Shown piece by piece: positions 9,774 through 18,439 of a stretch of DNA of 64,000 bases. This stretch comes from Truepera radiovictrix DSM 17093 (GTDB lineage Bacteria; Deinococcota; Deinococci; Deinococcales; Trueperaceae), in contig NC_014221.1 in assembly GCF_000092425.1 (NCBI RefSeq), positions 2,485,001-2,549,000 on the forward strand, read 5' to 3'. The translations under genes were made by a program, and so were the position numbers. The number at the start of each line of letters is the position of its first letter. Within the stretch, counting starts at the first letter, position 1. Under the pieces are notes generated by a model. It had not been told where the DNA came from. It ran no database searches and saw nothing but the letters and a program-made list of their open reading frames with translations.

Positions 9774-11299
9774 AGAGCTTCCTCTGTGGCTGGGGCTTCG
9801 GCTTTAAGCGCCTGGGTCTGCGCCGCCCCGAGCGCCTGAGCCAGAATCGTTTCGCTGTCCGCGGCGCCGTGGGGGTGCGTGCCGACAAGACGCCCGTGGC
9901 GAAAGACGTGCAGCGTGTCGCTGAGTTCTAACACCTCCGGGAGGTACGAGGAGACCAGGATGATCCCCGCCCCCCCCTTGAGGAGGGCGGCCATGAGTTT
10001 GTAGATCTCGAGCTTGGTAGCGACGTCCACGCCGGTCGTCGGCTCGTCGAAGATGTAGAGCTCGGCGCCGTGCAAAAGCCACTTGCCGAGCACCACCTTC
10101 TGCTGGTTGCCGCCCGAGAGTTTGCCGACCTGCCGCGCCGCGCCGGGGGTGCGGATACGCAGGTCGCGGATCTGCGCCTCCGCGTTTCTGAGCTCGTCGG
10201 CGCGGCGCACCACGCCGAAGGGGCTGATGCGCTCGTAGACCGGCAGGTTGAGGTTGAAGCCCACCGAGAGCGACAAGCAGAGCCCCTGCAAGCGGCGGCT
10301 CTCGGGGATCAGCGCCACCCCCCGCTTGAGCGCGTCGGCGACGCTCTTCGGGCGGTAGGGCGCCCCCCGAAAACGCATCTCGCCCGAGGTGGGGCGCGTG
10401 CGGCCGAACACGGCCGACAGAAACTCGCTCCGCCCCGCCCCGATGAGGCCGAAAAGCCCTATGATCTCGCCGCGGCGCACCGTGAGGCTGATGTCGTGAA
10501 ATCCAACTCCCGAAAGGCGCGCCGTCCTTAACAGCACCTCCCCCTTGGGGACGGCCTCTTTGTAGTAGAGCTGCTCGAAGCTGCGGCCCGCCATGTCGCG
10601 AATCAGCGTGCTCCGGTCGGTCTCATGGATCGGCCGCGAGGAGATCACCGCCCCGTCGCGCAGCACGGTGACAAAGTCGGCGAGCTCGAAGATCTCCTCC
10701 AAACGGTGGCTGATGTAGACGATCGTCACCCCCTCCCCCTGCAGCCGCCGGATAAGGCGAAAGAGCCCCCGGACCTCGCTGTTCGAGAGGTAGGCGGTGG
10801 GTTCGTCGAAGATCAAGAGCTTTGTGCCGCGCGCGCTCGCTCGCGCGGTCGCCACGAGCTGCTGCTGGCCGATGGTCAGGTCGCCGAGGCGGCGCCGAGC
10901 GGAGAGCTGAAAGCCGAGGTCGTCTAAAAGCGCCTGCGCCCGCCGGGTCATCACGCGGTCTTGCACCAACCCCGCGCGCGTCGGTTCGTCCCCCAAAAAG
11001 ATGTTTTCGGCGACCGTGAGCGCGGGCGCCAGGGCGACCTCTTGGTGCACGGCGTTGATGCCCAGGGCTTGCGCGTCTAGGGGGCTGCGCAGCTCGAGGG
11101 GGCTGCCTTCCCAGATCAAGGTGCCGCCGTCTTTGGGGTGCGCGCCCGTGAGGATCTTGATCAAGGTCGACTTGCCCGCCCCGTTTTCGCCGACGATGGC
11201 GTGCGTTTTGCCCCGCTCAAAGACCAAACTCACGCCCTTGAGGGCGTGGGTTCCGGGGAAACGCTTGTCGATGTCTTGCAGCTCTAAAAGGGTGCTCAT
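9770..11299 (-). CDS. Ribose-type sugar ABC transporter ATPase (RbsA-like, two ABC domains)
   Basis: 509 aa with two fused ATPase modules as in RbsA/MglA. The N-terminal module has GENGAGKST and LLIFDEPTAYL; the C-terminal one has the usual degenerate Walker A GLIGAGRSE and signature LSGGNQQKVVLGKWL with YIFDEPTTGVDV. It drives uptake of a monosaccharide in CUT2 systems. The gene follows the binding protein by 61 nt and is coupled to the permease. Confidence 0.94.
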   Translation of the reverse strand: MSTLLELQDIDKRFPGTHALKGVSLVFERGKTHAIVGENGAGKSTLIKILTGAHPKDGGTLIWEGSPLELRSPLDAQALGINAVHQEVALAPALTVAENIFLGDEPTRAGLVQDRVMTRRAQALLDDLGFQLSARRRLGDLTIGQQQLVATARASARGTKLLIFDEPTAYLSNSEVRGLFRLIRRLQGEGVTIVYISHRLEEIFELADFVTVLRDGAVISSRPIHETDRSTLIRDMAGRSFEQLYYKEAVPKGEVLLRTARLSGVGFHDISLTVRRGEIIGLFGLIGAGRSEFLSAVFGRTRPTSGEMRFRGAPYRPKSVADALKRGVALIPESRRLQGLCLSLSVGFNLNLPVYERISPFGVVRRADELRNAEAQIRDLRIRTPGAARQVGKLSGGNQQKVVLGKWLLHGAELYIFDEPTTGVDVATKLEIYKLMAALLKGGAGIILVSSYLPEVLELSDTLHVFRHGRLVGTHPHGAADSETILAQALGAAQTQALKAEAPATEEAL

Positions 11300-11360
11300 A
11301 GGTTTTGCTGGGGGTCACGGCGCGCCGCAGCCACGCCGTGACCCCCAAAGCGCAGCCCCG

Positions 11361-12314
11361 TTACTCCCGCGTCTCCGGGTAGAGCAGCGCCTGCACCTCT
11401 GGGGTGTCAAAGTTCTCGAGGGTCACGATGGTCACCCCCGTGTCGATCTCGCGCTCGACCTCCTCGCCGCGGGCGGCGGCGACGGCGGTCTTGACCCCCT
11501 CGTAACCCATGCGGTAGGGGTTTTGCACCACCAGCGCTTTGATCTGACCGCCCTGTAAAAAGGCGATCTCCTGCTCGTCGGCGTCGAAGGCGACGACGGC
11601 GACCTGCTCCTCGAGCCCGCGCTCGGCGATCGCCCGCCCCGCCCCGACGCCCATCGGCAGGTTGTCGGCGAAGATGCCCACGAGGTTCGGGTGCGCCACG
11701 AGGAGGTCGAGGGTGTTCGAGAGCGCCTGGTTGGCGTCGTTGTTGTTAAAGCGGTTGGCGACCTCGCGCAACCCGGGGTAGTTCGTCAGACCGTCGCGGA
11801 AGCCGTTGTCGCGCGCGGTCAACGAACCCACGCCGGGGAGCGCCGTGAGGATGGCGATCTCCCCTTCGGGCGCGCCGTGCAGCGCCTCGACGGCCTCGGC
11901 CAAGGCTTCGGCGGCGAGCTGACCGGCAGCGAAGTTGTCAGTGGTCAGAAACGAGGTGTAGGCGTCCGTGTCGGCGGCCGAGTCGATCTTGATGATCGGC
12001 ACGCGCTCGGCGGCCCGCTCGATGGGGGCGCCCAGGGGTTCGAAGGCGGTCGGCGCGATGACGATCGCGTCCGGCCCTTGGGTCACGGCGTTCTCCAAAA
12101 TGGCGATCTGCCCCGCGATATCGGACTCCTCGGCGGCGCCCAAGGTCGTGAGGTTGACGCCCAGCTCCTCGGCGGCGGCCTCGGCGCCCGCGAAGACCGT
12201 CTGCCAGAAAGGCGAGGTCGTCGCCTTGACGATCACGGCGATGTCGAGCGGTTCTTGCGCCAGAGCGCCCCCAGCTAGGAGCAAAACGCACACTGCTTGG
12301 ATGATCCTCTTCAC
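11361..12314 (-). CDS. Sugar-binding protein of ribose-type ABC importer (RbsB-like)
   Basis: 317 aa with a signal peptide (MKRIIQAVCVLLLAGGALA then QEP). The mature part begins IAVIVKATTSPFWQTVFAG, the family start of ribose/galactose-type binding proteins, followed by AVTQGPDAIVIAPTAF and a hinge. It is the first gene of the five-gene operon and captures the sugar outside the membrane. A clear promoter lies about 225 nt upstream, leaving a long 5' UTR with a tandem 15-bp repeat. Ligand not deducible. Confidence 0.9.
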   Translation of the reverse strand: MKRIIQAVCVLLLAGGALAQEPLDIAVIVKATTSPFWQTVFAGAEAAAEELGVNLTTLGAAEESDIAGQIAILENAVTQGPDAIVIAPTAFEPLGAPIERAAERVPIIKIDSAADTDAYTSFLTTDNFAAGQLAAEALAEAVEALHGAPEGEIAILTALPGVGSLTARDNGFRDGLTNYPGLREVANRFNNNDANQALSNTLDLLVAHPNLVGIFADNLPMGVGAGRAIAERGLEEQVAVVAFDADEQEIAFLQGGQIKALVVQNPYRMGYEGVKTAVAAARGEEVEREIDTGVTIVTLENFDTPEVQALLYPETRE

Positions 12315-12372
12315 CGGTCTCCCCTTTCGCGGCCGTACCCGTTCGCGCGGCCTCTAAGCGCACGGCAACGCC

Positions 12373-12402
12373 GTCACGCACCAACCAGTCACGCACCAAC
12401 CA
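12373..12402. repeat. Tandem 15-bp direct repeat in the sugar-operon leader
   Basis: GTCACGCACCAACCA occurs twice without a gap (12373-12387 and 12388-12402). It lies in the 5' UTR between the promoter at 12539-12567 and the binding-protein gene. Direct repeats in this position may bind a sugar-responsive regulator or arise from replication slippage. No regulator gene is adjacent. Confidence 0.6.
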
Positions 12403-12538
12403 CGCCTCACTTCCCACGCCCCACTTCGCAACGGACGACATCAAGGCTCAGGCACGGTCTTCCACCCCTCACGCCTACCGTCTACACCCACGCGTACCGC
12501 TTCGGCAGCGGGCCCTTGCACGGAGTTTGTGTAGGGGC

Positions 12539-12567
12539 ATCATAGAGCGATGGCAACATCTCGTCAA
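12539..12567 (-). promoter_or_regulatory. Promoter of the ribose-type sugar operon
   Basis: Read on the - strand: -35 TTGACG (12567-12562), 17-nt spacer, -10 TATGAT (12544-12539). Both boxes are one mismatch from consensus. Transcription would begin near 12531 and run through 12315-12530, which holds no other gene, into the binding-protein gene. Confidence 0.75.
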
Positions 12568-12617
12568 GTCATCTCTGCGCGAAACGGTGCGTTTTTGTCG
12601 CTCCGTGTTAGGCGTGG

Positions 12618-13919
12618 TCAGCCGGGCGGGTCTTTGGGCGACACCTCATCGGGGGAGCGCTCGAGCGCCCCCGCCGGCACCGGCACCTCCCCCTCGAGCA
12701 GCGGGTCGTCGGTGTCGCGCATCCAGCGCTCGAGGCGCTCGCGCAGCGCCTCGAGCACCCCGGGCGGCGCGCTGCTCGCGAGGTTGTGCGTCTCGCAGGG
12801 GTCGTAGAGGCGGTCGAAGAGCTCCTCGGAGGGCACCGCGCGCTCGCGCCAGCCGCGCGCCAGCAGGAGGCTCTTGGTGCGCGAATCGTCGCAGTTGACG
12901 AGCACCGGTCGCGCGCGCCCCCCGAAGCGCCGGATATAGGTGTAGCGCTCCGTGCGGACGCAGCGCTGCGGCTCGTAGGCGACGTGGTGGGTGGACTCGG
13001 TGAAGAGGGCGTCGCGCAGCGAGGCGACCTCGCCCCGCACCAAAGGCAGCAGCGAACGGCCCTGCAACCACGGGGGCGGCGGCAAGCGCAACAGCTCGCA
13101 CAGCGTCGGGAAGACGTCGAGGTGCGAGACGAGGCCGTCGACGACCCGCCCGCCCGTGAACCCGCCGGGCCCGCGCATCAGGAGCATCACCCCGGTGCCG
13201 TGCAGCGTCAGCTGCCCTTTCATACCGGGAAAGGGGGGGCCGTGGTCGGTCGTGCAGAGGACCAGGGTGTTTTCGGCCAGAGCGCCGCGCTCTAGCGCCG
13301 CCAAAAGCGCGCCGATCCCCTCATCGAGCGCCCGCACCGAGCGCGCGAAGTCGGCGAGGTCTTGGCGCACCGGCGGCGCGTCGGGGAGCGGTGCGGGGGG
13401 GCGGACGTAGCGCGGGTCGCCAGTACCGTGTCCAAAACCCCCTTCCGGCATGAAGTGGGTCTCGACAAAGCCGACCGAGAGGAAAAAGGGGCGCTTGGGC
13501 GGGTGCCGCAAATACCTCAGGGCGGCGGGCAGGATGTCCTCGGCAAGCAGGCCGCGGCTCGGCAGCTGGCGGTGGTAGCCGATCCGCCGCGCCCCGCCCG
13601 GGTCGGGGGCGAGGTGCTGCACCCCCGCTAGCGCCGAGGTGTAGCCCGCGGCGTGCAGGGTGTGGATGAGGTGCGTGCGGTAGTCGCGCAGCCGCCAACC
13701 GCGGTGGGCGAGCCCCATCATGCCGGCGTTGTGCGGCGTCATACCGGTCAGGAGCCCCGCGCGCGACGGCGAGCAGGTCGGCGCGGCGGCGTGCGCGTCG
13801 CGAAACATCACCCCCTGTTCGGCGAGGCGCTGCAGGTTGGGGGTCGCGATGGGCGCGCCGTAAGGCTGCACGTACCGGCCGGTATCGTGCGAGTGGAGGT
13901 AGAGGATGTTGGGCAGCAC
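12618..13919 (-). CDS. Sulfatase (type I, formylglycine-dependent)
   Basis: 433 aa. The C-x-P-S-R sulfatase motif is CSPSR (Cys49), the residue converted to formylglycine by a maturase, followed by AGLLTGMTPHN. The N-terminal metal site is LHSHDTG, a variant used by N-sulfoglucosamine-sulfohydrolase-like sulfatases. Later metal/substrate blocks are TTDHGPPFPGMKGQL. No signal peptide is visible, so it is probably cytoplasmic. It follows a CUT1-type binding protein by 53 nt on the same strand, which suggests that the importer brings in a sulfated sugar or glycan fragment. Confidence 0.88.
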   Translation of the reverse strand: MLPNILYLHSHDTGRYVQPYGAPIATPNLQRLAEQGVMFRDAHAAAPTCSPSRAGLLTGMTPHNAGMMGLAHRGWRLRDYRTHLIHTLHAAGYTSALAGVQHLAPDPGGARRIGYHRQLPSRGLLAEDILPAALRYLRHPPKRPFFLSVGFVETHFMPEGGFGHGTGDPRYVRPPAPLPDAPPVRQDLADFARSVRALDEGIGALLAALERGALAENTLVLCTTDHGPPFPGMKGQLTLHGTGVMLLMRGPGGFTGGRVVDGLVSHLDVFPTLCELLRLPPPPWLQGRSLLPLVRGEVASLRDALFTESTHHVAYEPQRCVRTERYTYIRRFGGRARPVLVNCDDSRTKSLLLARGWRERAVPSEELFDRLYDPCETHNLASSAPPGVLEALRERLERWMRDTDDPLLEGEVPVPAGALERSPDEVSPKDPPG

Positions 13920-13972
13920 CGGCGCCTCCTCGTTCGGTCGGGTCTCAGCGTACCGCGCTCGGCTCGAGCGGG

Positions 13973-15589
13973 CTACTCGGCCGCTCCGGCCGCGAGGTAG
14001 CGCTCATACGCCGCCGTGTAGAGCGCCAAGACCCGCTCCAAGCCGATGCGCCTAAGCGTCTCTAGGTACGCCTCCCACGTGTCTAAGGGCCTTTGGCCGG
14101 TGATAAAGCCCGCCTCGGCGCTCTGGGTAAAGCGCTCGAGCTCGAGTAGCAGCGCCGAGAGCTCGCGCTGCTCGTCGGGGGTGAAGTATAGCGGGGGGAG
14201 CGTGGGCGCCGCGTAGGGCTCTAGAAGCGCCGTCTGCTCCGCGATGTAGAAGTTCAGCGGGTTCGTCTGCGCGAGGTCGATCTGCGCGAGCGCAAAGACC
14301 GGCTCGCGGTTGTGCGGCAGCTGCGACCCCGCGTCCGGGGTGAGCGTCGCGGCGCGGTAGAGCTCCGGGTTCTCCCCCTCGGGGTAGAGGCGCGCGATCC
14401 CCCCCGACGGGGTGTAGACCCAATCCTCGCCGTAGACGCCGTGCACGAGCAGCAGCGCCCCCTCGAGATCGTAAAATCGGTCGACCCAGCGCATCGTCGC
14501 CGCCGGGTCGGGGTTCGTGTGCGAGATCGCGAAGGTGCCGCGCACATACGCCGAGGTGCGCGGCCACATGGGGGTGGCGTTCACGGCAGAGGTGAGCGGG
14601 AGGAGCTGGCGGAAGGTCTCGTTGCGCTCCGGCCCGACGACCAGAAAGGGGCCCGCGGCGGTAAAGGCGCCGAGGCGGTCGGCGGCGCCCTTGGCGGCGA
14701 GCGCGGTGAGGTCCTGCGTAAAGGCGTCCGGGTCGAGGAGACCGTCACGGTAGAGGCGGTGCACAAAAGCCAGGTACTCGTAAAACGCGGGCTCGGCGGG
14801 GACGAAGCGCACGCGGCCGTCGGCGACGTCAAATAGCGCCCTGCCGTAGCCGACCGAAAACCCGAACGCCGCCAAGAGCCCCGGGCGCAGGTCATCGAGC
14901 GGCCACCCCTCGAGGCTCGTCGAGCTGATGGGGATCTCGTCGGCCTCGCCGTTGCCGTTGGGGTCGCCCGTCTGGAAAGCGCGGAGCACCTCGTAGAGCT
15001 CGTCGGTGGTGCGCGGCATGGCGAGCCCGAGCGCGTCTAACCACGCCGCGTTGATCCAGAGCTTCGGGTACACCCCGAACCCGGCCGTCACAGCCGGTAG
15101 GGCGTAGATGTGCCCGTCCGGCGTGGTGATGGCGCGGCGCAGGTCGGGGCGCTCTGCGAGCAGCTGCGCGAGGTTGGGCGCGTGCTCCGCGATCAGCGCC
15201 TCCAGCGGGAGCAGAAGCCCCTGCGAACCGTAGGTCACCTCGTCGGCGGGGCTCAGGCGACCGCCGAAAAAGACGTCGGGCAGACTGCCGCTCGCGAAGG
15301 CGAGGTTTTTGCGCTCCTCGTAGGCGTCGTCGATGGGGGTGTCGAAGACGAGCCGGATGCCCGTCTGCGCCTCGAGCACCCGGAAGAGCTTGAGCTCCTC
15401 CCACGGGCTCTGCAGCGGTGACCTCGAGCCCATCACCGATAGGGTCAAAGGCTCCGCTACCACCCACGTCGCCCTAGGCGCCGCGGCCACCCCCACCGCC
15501 AACGCGCTCCACGCCGCCACAGCCCCAGCGAGACACCGCCACGCGCCCCCACCTGCACGCCGACACGGACCCCGACACCAGGCGTTCAT
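13973..15589 (-). CDS. Extracellular solute-binding protein, family 1 (LplA-like)
   Basis: 538 aa, typical for the large binding proteins of oligosaccharide CUT1 systems. Residues 1-37 look like a signal peptide ending AVGVAAAP, without a lipobox. The mature region starts LTLSVMGSRSPLQSPWEEL, with LPDVFFGG and INAAWLDALGLAMPRTTDEL as recognisable family blocks. The ATG is preceded at 6 nt by TAAGAT (15601-15596), so an internal leaderless promoter is possible in addition to read-through from the permeases. No ATPase gene is nearby; CUT1 systems often share one encoded elsewhere. Confidence 0.88.
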   Translation of the reverse strand: MNAWCRGPCRRAGGGAWRCLAGAVAAWSALAVGVAAAPRATWVVAEPLTLSVMGSRSPLQSPWEELKLFRVLEAQTGIRLVFDTPIDDAYEERKNLAFASGSLPDVFFGGRLSPADEVTYGSQGLLLPLEALIAEHAPNLAQLLAERPDLRRAITTPDGHIYALPAVTAGFGVYPKLWINAAWLDALGLAMPRTTDELYEVLRAFQTGDPNGNGEADEIPISSTSLEGWPLDDLRPGLLAAFGFSVGYGRALFDVADGRVRFVPAEPAFYEYLAFVHRLYRDGLLDPDAFTQDLTALAAKGAADRLGAFTAAGPFLVVGPERNETFRQLLPLTSAVNATPMWPRTSAYVRGTFAISHTNPDPAATMRWVDRFYDLEGALLLVHGVYGEDWVYTPSGGIARLYPEGENPELYRAATLTPDAGSQLPHNREPVFALAQIDLAQTNPLNFYIAEQTALLEPYAAPTLPPLYFTPDEQRELSALLLELERFTQSAEAGFITGQRPLDTWEAYLETLRRIGLERVLALYTAAYERYLAAGAAE

Positions 15590-15690
15590 GGAGCTATCTT
15601 ACGTGGCGCTCCCCCCCCAAAAGGAGCCTCGCTCACGCTGCGTCTTCAGCAGTTCTTCATGTCCTGGCGCGTGGCCCGCAAAACGCGCCG

Positions 15691-16590
15691 CTAGCCGTCT
15701 TTCAGTGAACCGACCAGCGTCCCCTGGACGAAAAAGCGCTGCACGAAGGGGAAGGTCGCGAGCATCGGGGCGGAGGCGACGACGATCGCCGCGTACCTGA
15801 TGATCTCAGCGGCGCGCGCCCGTTCGGCGAGCGCCGCCGCCGCGCTCGGGTCCGCCATCGCCGCCGCCCCCCCCTGCTGCACCAACAGCTCGCGCAGCAC
15901 GAGCTGCAAGGGGTAGAGGTCGCGCTCGGAGAGGTAGAGGAGCGCGTCGAAGTAGCTGTTCCAGTGCCCGACGGCGTAGAAAAGGGCGAGCACGGCCACG
16001 AGCGGTTTGGAAAGGGGCAGCACGACGGTGAGGAAAAAGCGCCACGGCGAGGCGCCGTCGAGCTCGGCCGCTCCCTGCAGGTCGCGGGAGATGGTGGTGC
16101 GAAAAAAGGTGGTCGCGACCAAGATGTGCCACGCCGAAGCCGCTCTAGGCAGCAGCAGCGCCCACACCGTGTTGAGTAGCCCCAGGTCGCGCACCAACAA
16201 GTATGTCGGCACCATCCCGCCGTGAAAGAGCAAGGTGGTAAGGAGAAGGGCGAAGACGAAGCGCCGCCCCGGCAGCTCGGGCCGCGAGAGCGCGTACGCG
16301 CAGGGCAGGGTGATGAGGAGATTAAGGAGCGTTCCGGCAAACGTGTAAAAGAGCGTGTTGCGGTAGCCGATCATCAGGCCGCGGTGCCCCAGAACCTCCC
16401 GAAACCCCTCCAGGGTAAACCCCACCGGCCACAGCCACATCTCCCCCGACGCCACCGCCACCGGGTCGCTCACCGAGGCGCTGAGGAGGTACACAAGCGG
16501 GTAGAGCGCGCTCAGCACGAGCGCCCCGACCAAGGCACGGTTGCCCCACGCGAACATCCGGTCGGCAAAAGAGGCGTTCGCGCCTACCAC
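15691..16590 (-). CDS. CUT1 sugar ABC transporter permease (LplC/YtcP-like)
   Basis: 299 aa with six predicted membrane helices. The conserved EAA-loop region reads LQGAAELDGASPWRFFLTVVLPLSKP, given here as AAELDGASPWRFF, the permease motif that contacts the ATPase. It pairs with the permease encoded just upstream (7-nt overlap). The 101 nt between its stop and the next gene hold only the -10 box noted for the binding protein. Confidence 0.92.
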   Translation of the reverse strand: MVGANASFADRMFAWGNRALVGALVLSALYPLVYLLSASVSDPVAVASGEMWLWPVGFTLEGFREVLGHRGLMIGYRNTLFYTFAGTLLNLLITLPCAYALSRPELPGRRFVFALLLTTLLFHGGMVPTYLLVRDLGLLNTVWALLLPRAASAWHILVATTFFRTTISRDLQGAAELDGASPWRFFLTVVLPLSKPLVAVLALFYAVGHWNSYFDALLYLSERDLYPLQLVLRELLVQQGGAAAMADPSAAAALAERARAAEIIRYAAIVVASAPMLATFPFVQRFFVQGTLVGSLKDG

Positions 16591-17528
16591 AACCCCACCC
16601 CCGCGACGCGGCGCGCGAGCCCGTTAAAGCCGAGCAGCAGCGCGAGGTTGACGACCGCGTTAAAGAGCCCGACCGCCGTGCCGAAGCCGATCTGCGCGCC
16701 CAACAGCCCCGCTTTGTAGACGTAGGTCTGCAGCACCTCGGAGACCTCGAGGTTGAGCGGGTTTTGCATCAGGTAGACTTTCTCAAAGCCCACACTCATC
16801 GTGCCCCCCAGCTGCAACAGCAGAAGCAGCACGAGCGTCGGCACGAGGCTCGGCAGGTTGATGTGCCAGACGCGCTGAAGCCGCGACGCGCCGTCGATCA
16901 CCGCCGCCTCGTGCAGCTGCGGGTCGACCGACGCGAGGGCGGCTAGGTAGATGATGGCCCCCCACCCGAGCCCTTGCCACTCCCCCGAGAGCACCCACAC
17001 CGTGCGGAACCAACCGGGATCGGTCATAAAGGCGACGGGGGCCCCCCCGAGGAGGCGCAAGAGGTGGTTGACCACCCCGGTCGTCGGGTGCAGAAAGCTT
17101 GAAAGCATGCCGACGAGCACCACCACCGAGATAAAGTGCGGGGCGAGCAGCACTGTCTGCGCGGCGCGCTTTAAAGCGCCGCTACGCACCTCGTGAAGCG
17201 CCAGGGCCGCGATCACCGGAAGCGGAAAGAAGAGGAGTTGGTAGAGGCTCAAAAGCGCGGTGTTGCGCACGAGCGCCGGGAAGCTGTAGCTATTAAAGAG
17301 GCGCTCGAAGTGCGCCAGCCCGACCCAGGGGCTCCCCCAGATGCCCTCTGTAACACGGTAGTCCTTGAACGCGAGCTGCAACCCGTACAGCGGGTAGAGG
17401 TGAAACACCGCGAAGTAGAGAAGTGCGGGCAGCAAGAAGAGGAGGAGCTGGCCGTGGCGGCGCACCCGGCGCAGCGCCTGCGCGCCCCGCCACCGCCGCT
17501 GCGCGGGATACCCTAGCGCGCGGTTCAT
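16584..17528 (-). CDS. CUT1 sugar ABC transporter permease (LplB/YteP-like)
   Basis: 314 aa, six membrane helices, EAA-loop EAAVIDGASRLQRVWHINLP. It is the first gene of the sulfatase operon. A TACAAT -10 box (17578-17573 on the - strand) lies about 45 nt upstream but without a good -35. The first helix FLLPALLYFAVFHLYPLYGL is typical of the LplB group, which imports complex oligosaccharides. Confidence 0.92.
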   Translation of the reverse strand: MNRALGYPAQRRWRGAQALRRVRRHGQLLLFLLPALLYFAVFHLYPLYGLQLAFKDYRVTEGIWGSPWVGLAHFERLFNSYSFPALVRNTALLSLYQLLFFPLPVIAALALHEVRSGALKRAAQTVLLAPHFISVVVLVGMLSSFLHPTTGVVNHLLRLLGGAPVAFMTDPGWFRTVWVLSGEWQGLGWGAIIYLAALASVDPQLHEAAVIDGASRLQRVWHINLPSLVPTLVLLLLLQLGGTMSVGFEKVYLMQNPLNLEVSEVLQTYVYKAGLLGAQIGFGTAVGLFNAVVNLALLLGFNGLARRVAGVGLW

Positions 17529-17600
17529 AGAGCACCCTTAAAGTCGGGTAGAGCAGCGTCGGGCATCGCAACATTGTACCGCCGCCGCGCGGCAACCCCC

Positions 17601-17635
17601 TTGTGCTCAGCGCGCTCGAGCACATATGCTCGAGC
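17601..17635 (+). promoter_or_regulatory. Promoter with overlapping 22-bp palindrome (candidate operator)
   Basis: -35 TTGTGC (17601-17606), 18-nt gap, -10 TATGCT (17625-17630) on the + strand. GCTCGAGCA (17614-17622) and TGCTCGAGC (17627-17635) form perfect 9-bp arms around CATA and overlap the -10. A dimeric repressor bound here would block this promoter. It stands between the divergent sugar ABC operon and the small acidic protein gene. Confidence 0.55.
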
Positions 17636-17675
17636 CCACAACTGCTCCGACACACCACACGCAGCCTTGGAGGTC

Positions 17676-17849
17676 ATGATGGCTTCAGCCGTACTCCCCG
17701 AAGACCCCCTCACCCCCGACCCGGACCCCACGTGGGACGACCCCAACGACGACACGATCGATGACCCGGATCCTTTAGACCCACCTATCGAGGAGCCTGA
17801 CCCCGCAGACCCGCCGGTCGAGGAGCCACCCCCCGGTTGGGGCGCTTAA
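17676..17849 (+). CDS. Small acidic Pro/Asp-rich repeat protein, unknown function
   Basis: 57 aa starting at ATG 17676, with GGAGG 3-7 nt upstream (17669-17673). After MMASAVLPED the protein is made of repeats of the type DPDP, DDPDPLDPPIEEPDPADPP, very low in hydrophobic residues and with no Lys, Arg or Cys. It is probably disordered and strongly acidic. No family is recognised. It has its own promoter with a palindrome. A spurious ORF is unlikely because of the strong ribosome site and the amino acid periodicity, but function is unknown. Confidence 0.5.
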   Translation: MMASAVLPEDPLTPDPDPTWDDPNDDTIDDPDPLDPPIEEPDPADPPVEEPPPGWGA

Positions 17850-18060
17850 GATGCGGCGGTCAGGTCTCCACTTCGGCGCCATGAGGTTGGCGTCTCCCAC
17901 AGCGCCTTAGGTCAGCACGTAACAAGCGAGTTGCCGCGCAGGGACTCATATGGGTCGGTGCGCTCGTTGGGGCGCCGCGGCGCAGCGCGCCCATTGGCGG
18001 CCCGCAGCAGCGGTTTGGTCTCGGCGTTCATGCTCGCATAGTGTGCCCGCGCGCGGTGGG

Positions 18061-18089
18061 CAAAAGAAAAGCCCGGCCCGCGCCGGGCT
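18061..18089 (-). terminator. Rho-independent terminator after the unknown gene pair
   Basis: On the - strand AGCCCGGC pairs with GCCGGGCT around GCGG, followed by TTTTCTTTTG. It is 9 nt past the stop of the 113-aa gene, so it ends the - strand unit that begins with the 188-aa gene (and any read-through from CRISPR array 2). The rest of 17850-18060 shows only GC-rich inverted repeats and no gene. Confidence 0.85.
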
Positions 18090-18097
18090 CATGGGGG

Positions 18098-18439
18098 TTA
18101 GGCGGCCTGTGTTGGTCGCGGCGCTAAATGGCGCAGCCCCCACAGCATCACGTCGGCCGGGTGGGCGCCTCTTAGTCCTGCCTCGGGGCAATCCACGGCG
18201 GGTAACTCGAGTGCCCGCAAAAAGGCGTAGTCCTCGAGGAAGCGTGTGGGCTGATCGTGCCAGAGGCCGACAAACGCCTCGCTCTCGTCGTCGCGGTAGA
18301 CCTCAAGGGCGCCGCTGGGCGCGTAGCTACTGGTCTCGTCAGCAAAGGTGGGGCGAGGATCGTCAGCGTCGCGCGTCCACAGCGTCAACAGACCGCCGTC
18401 GTGCACATCTGCGAACTTGACATGAGCTGTCAGGGCCAT
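18098..18439 (-). CDS. Unknown 113-aa protein next to CRISPR array 2
   Basis: Not recognised. The sequence starts MALTAHVKFADVHDGG and has a central acidic stretch and a C-terminal part with ADVMLWGLRHLAP. No signal peptide or membrane segment is visible. It overlaps the end of the upstream 188-aa gene by 10 nt and so is co-translated with it; a strong terminator follows. Its place between the old end of CRISPR array 2 and a terminator makes an accessory CRISPR role conceivable, but nothing in the sequence proves that. Confidence 0.6.
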   Translation of the reverse strand: MALTAHVKFADVHDGGLLTLWTRDADDPRPTFADETSSYAPSGALEVYRDDESEAFVGLWHDQPTRFLEDYAFLRALELPAVDCPEAGLRGAHPADVMLWGLRHLAPRPTQAA

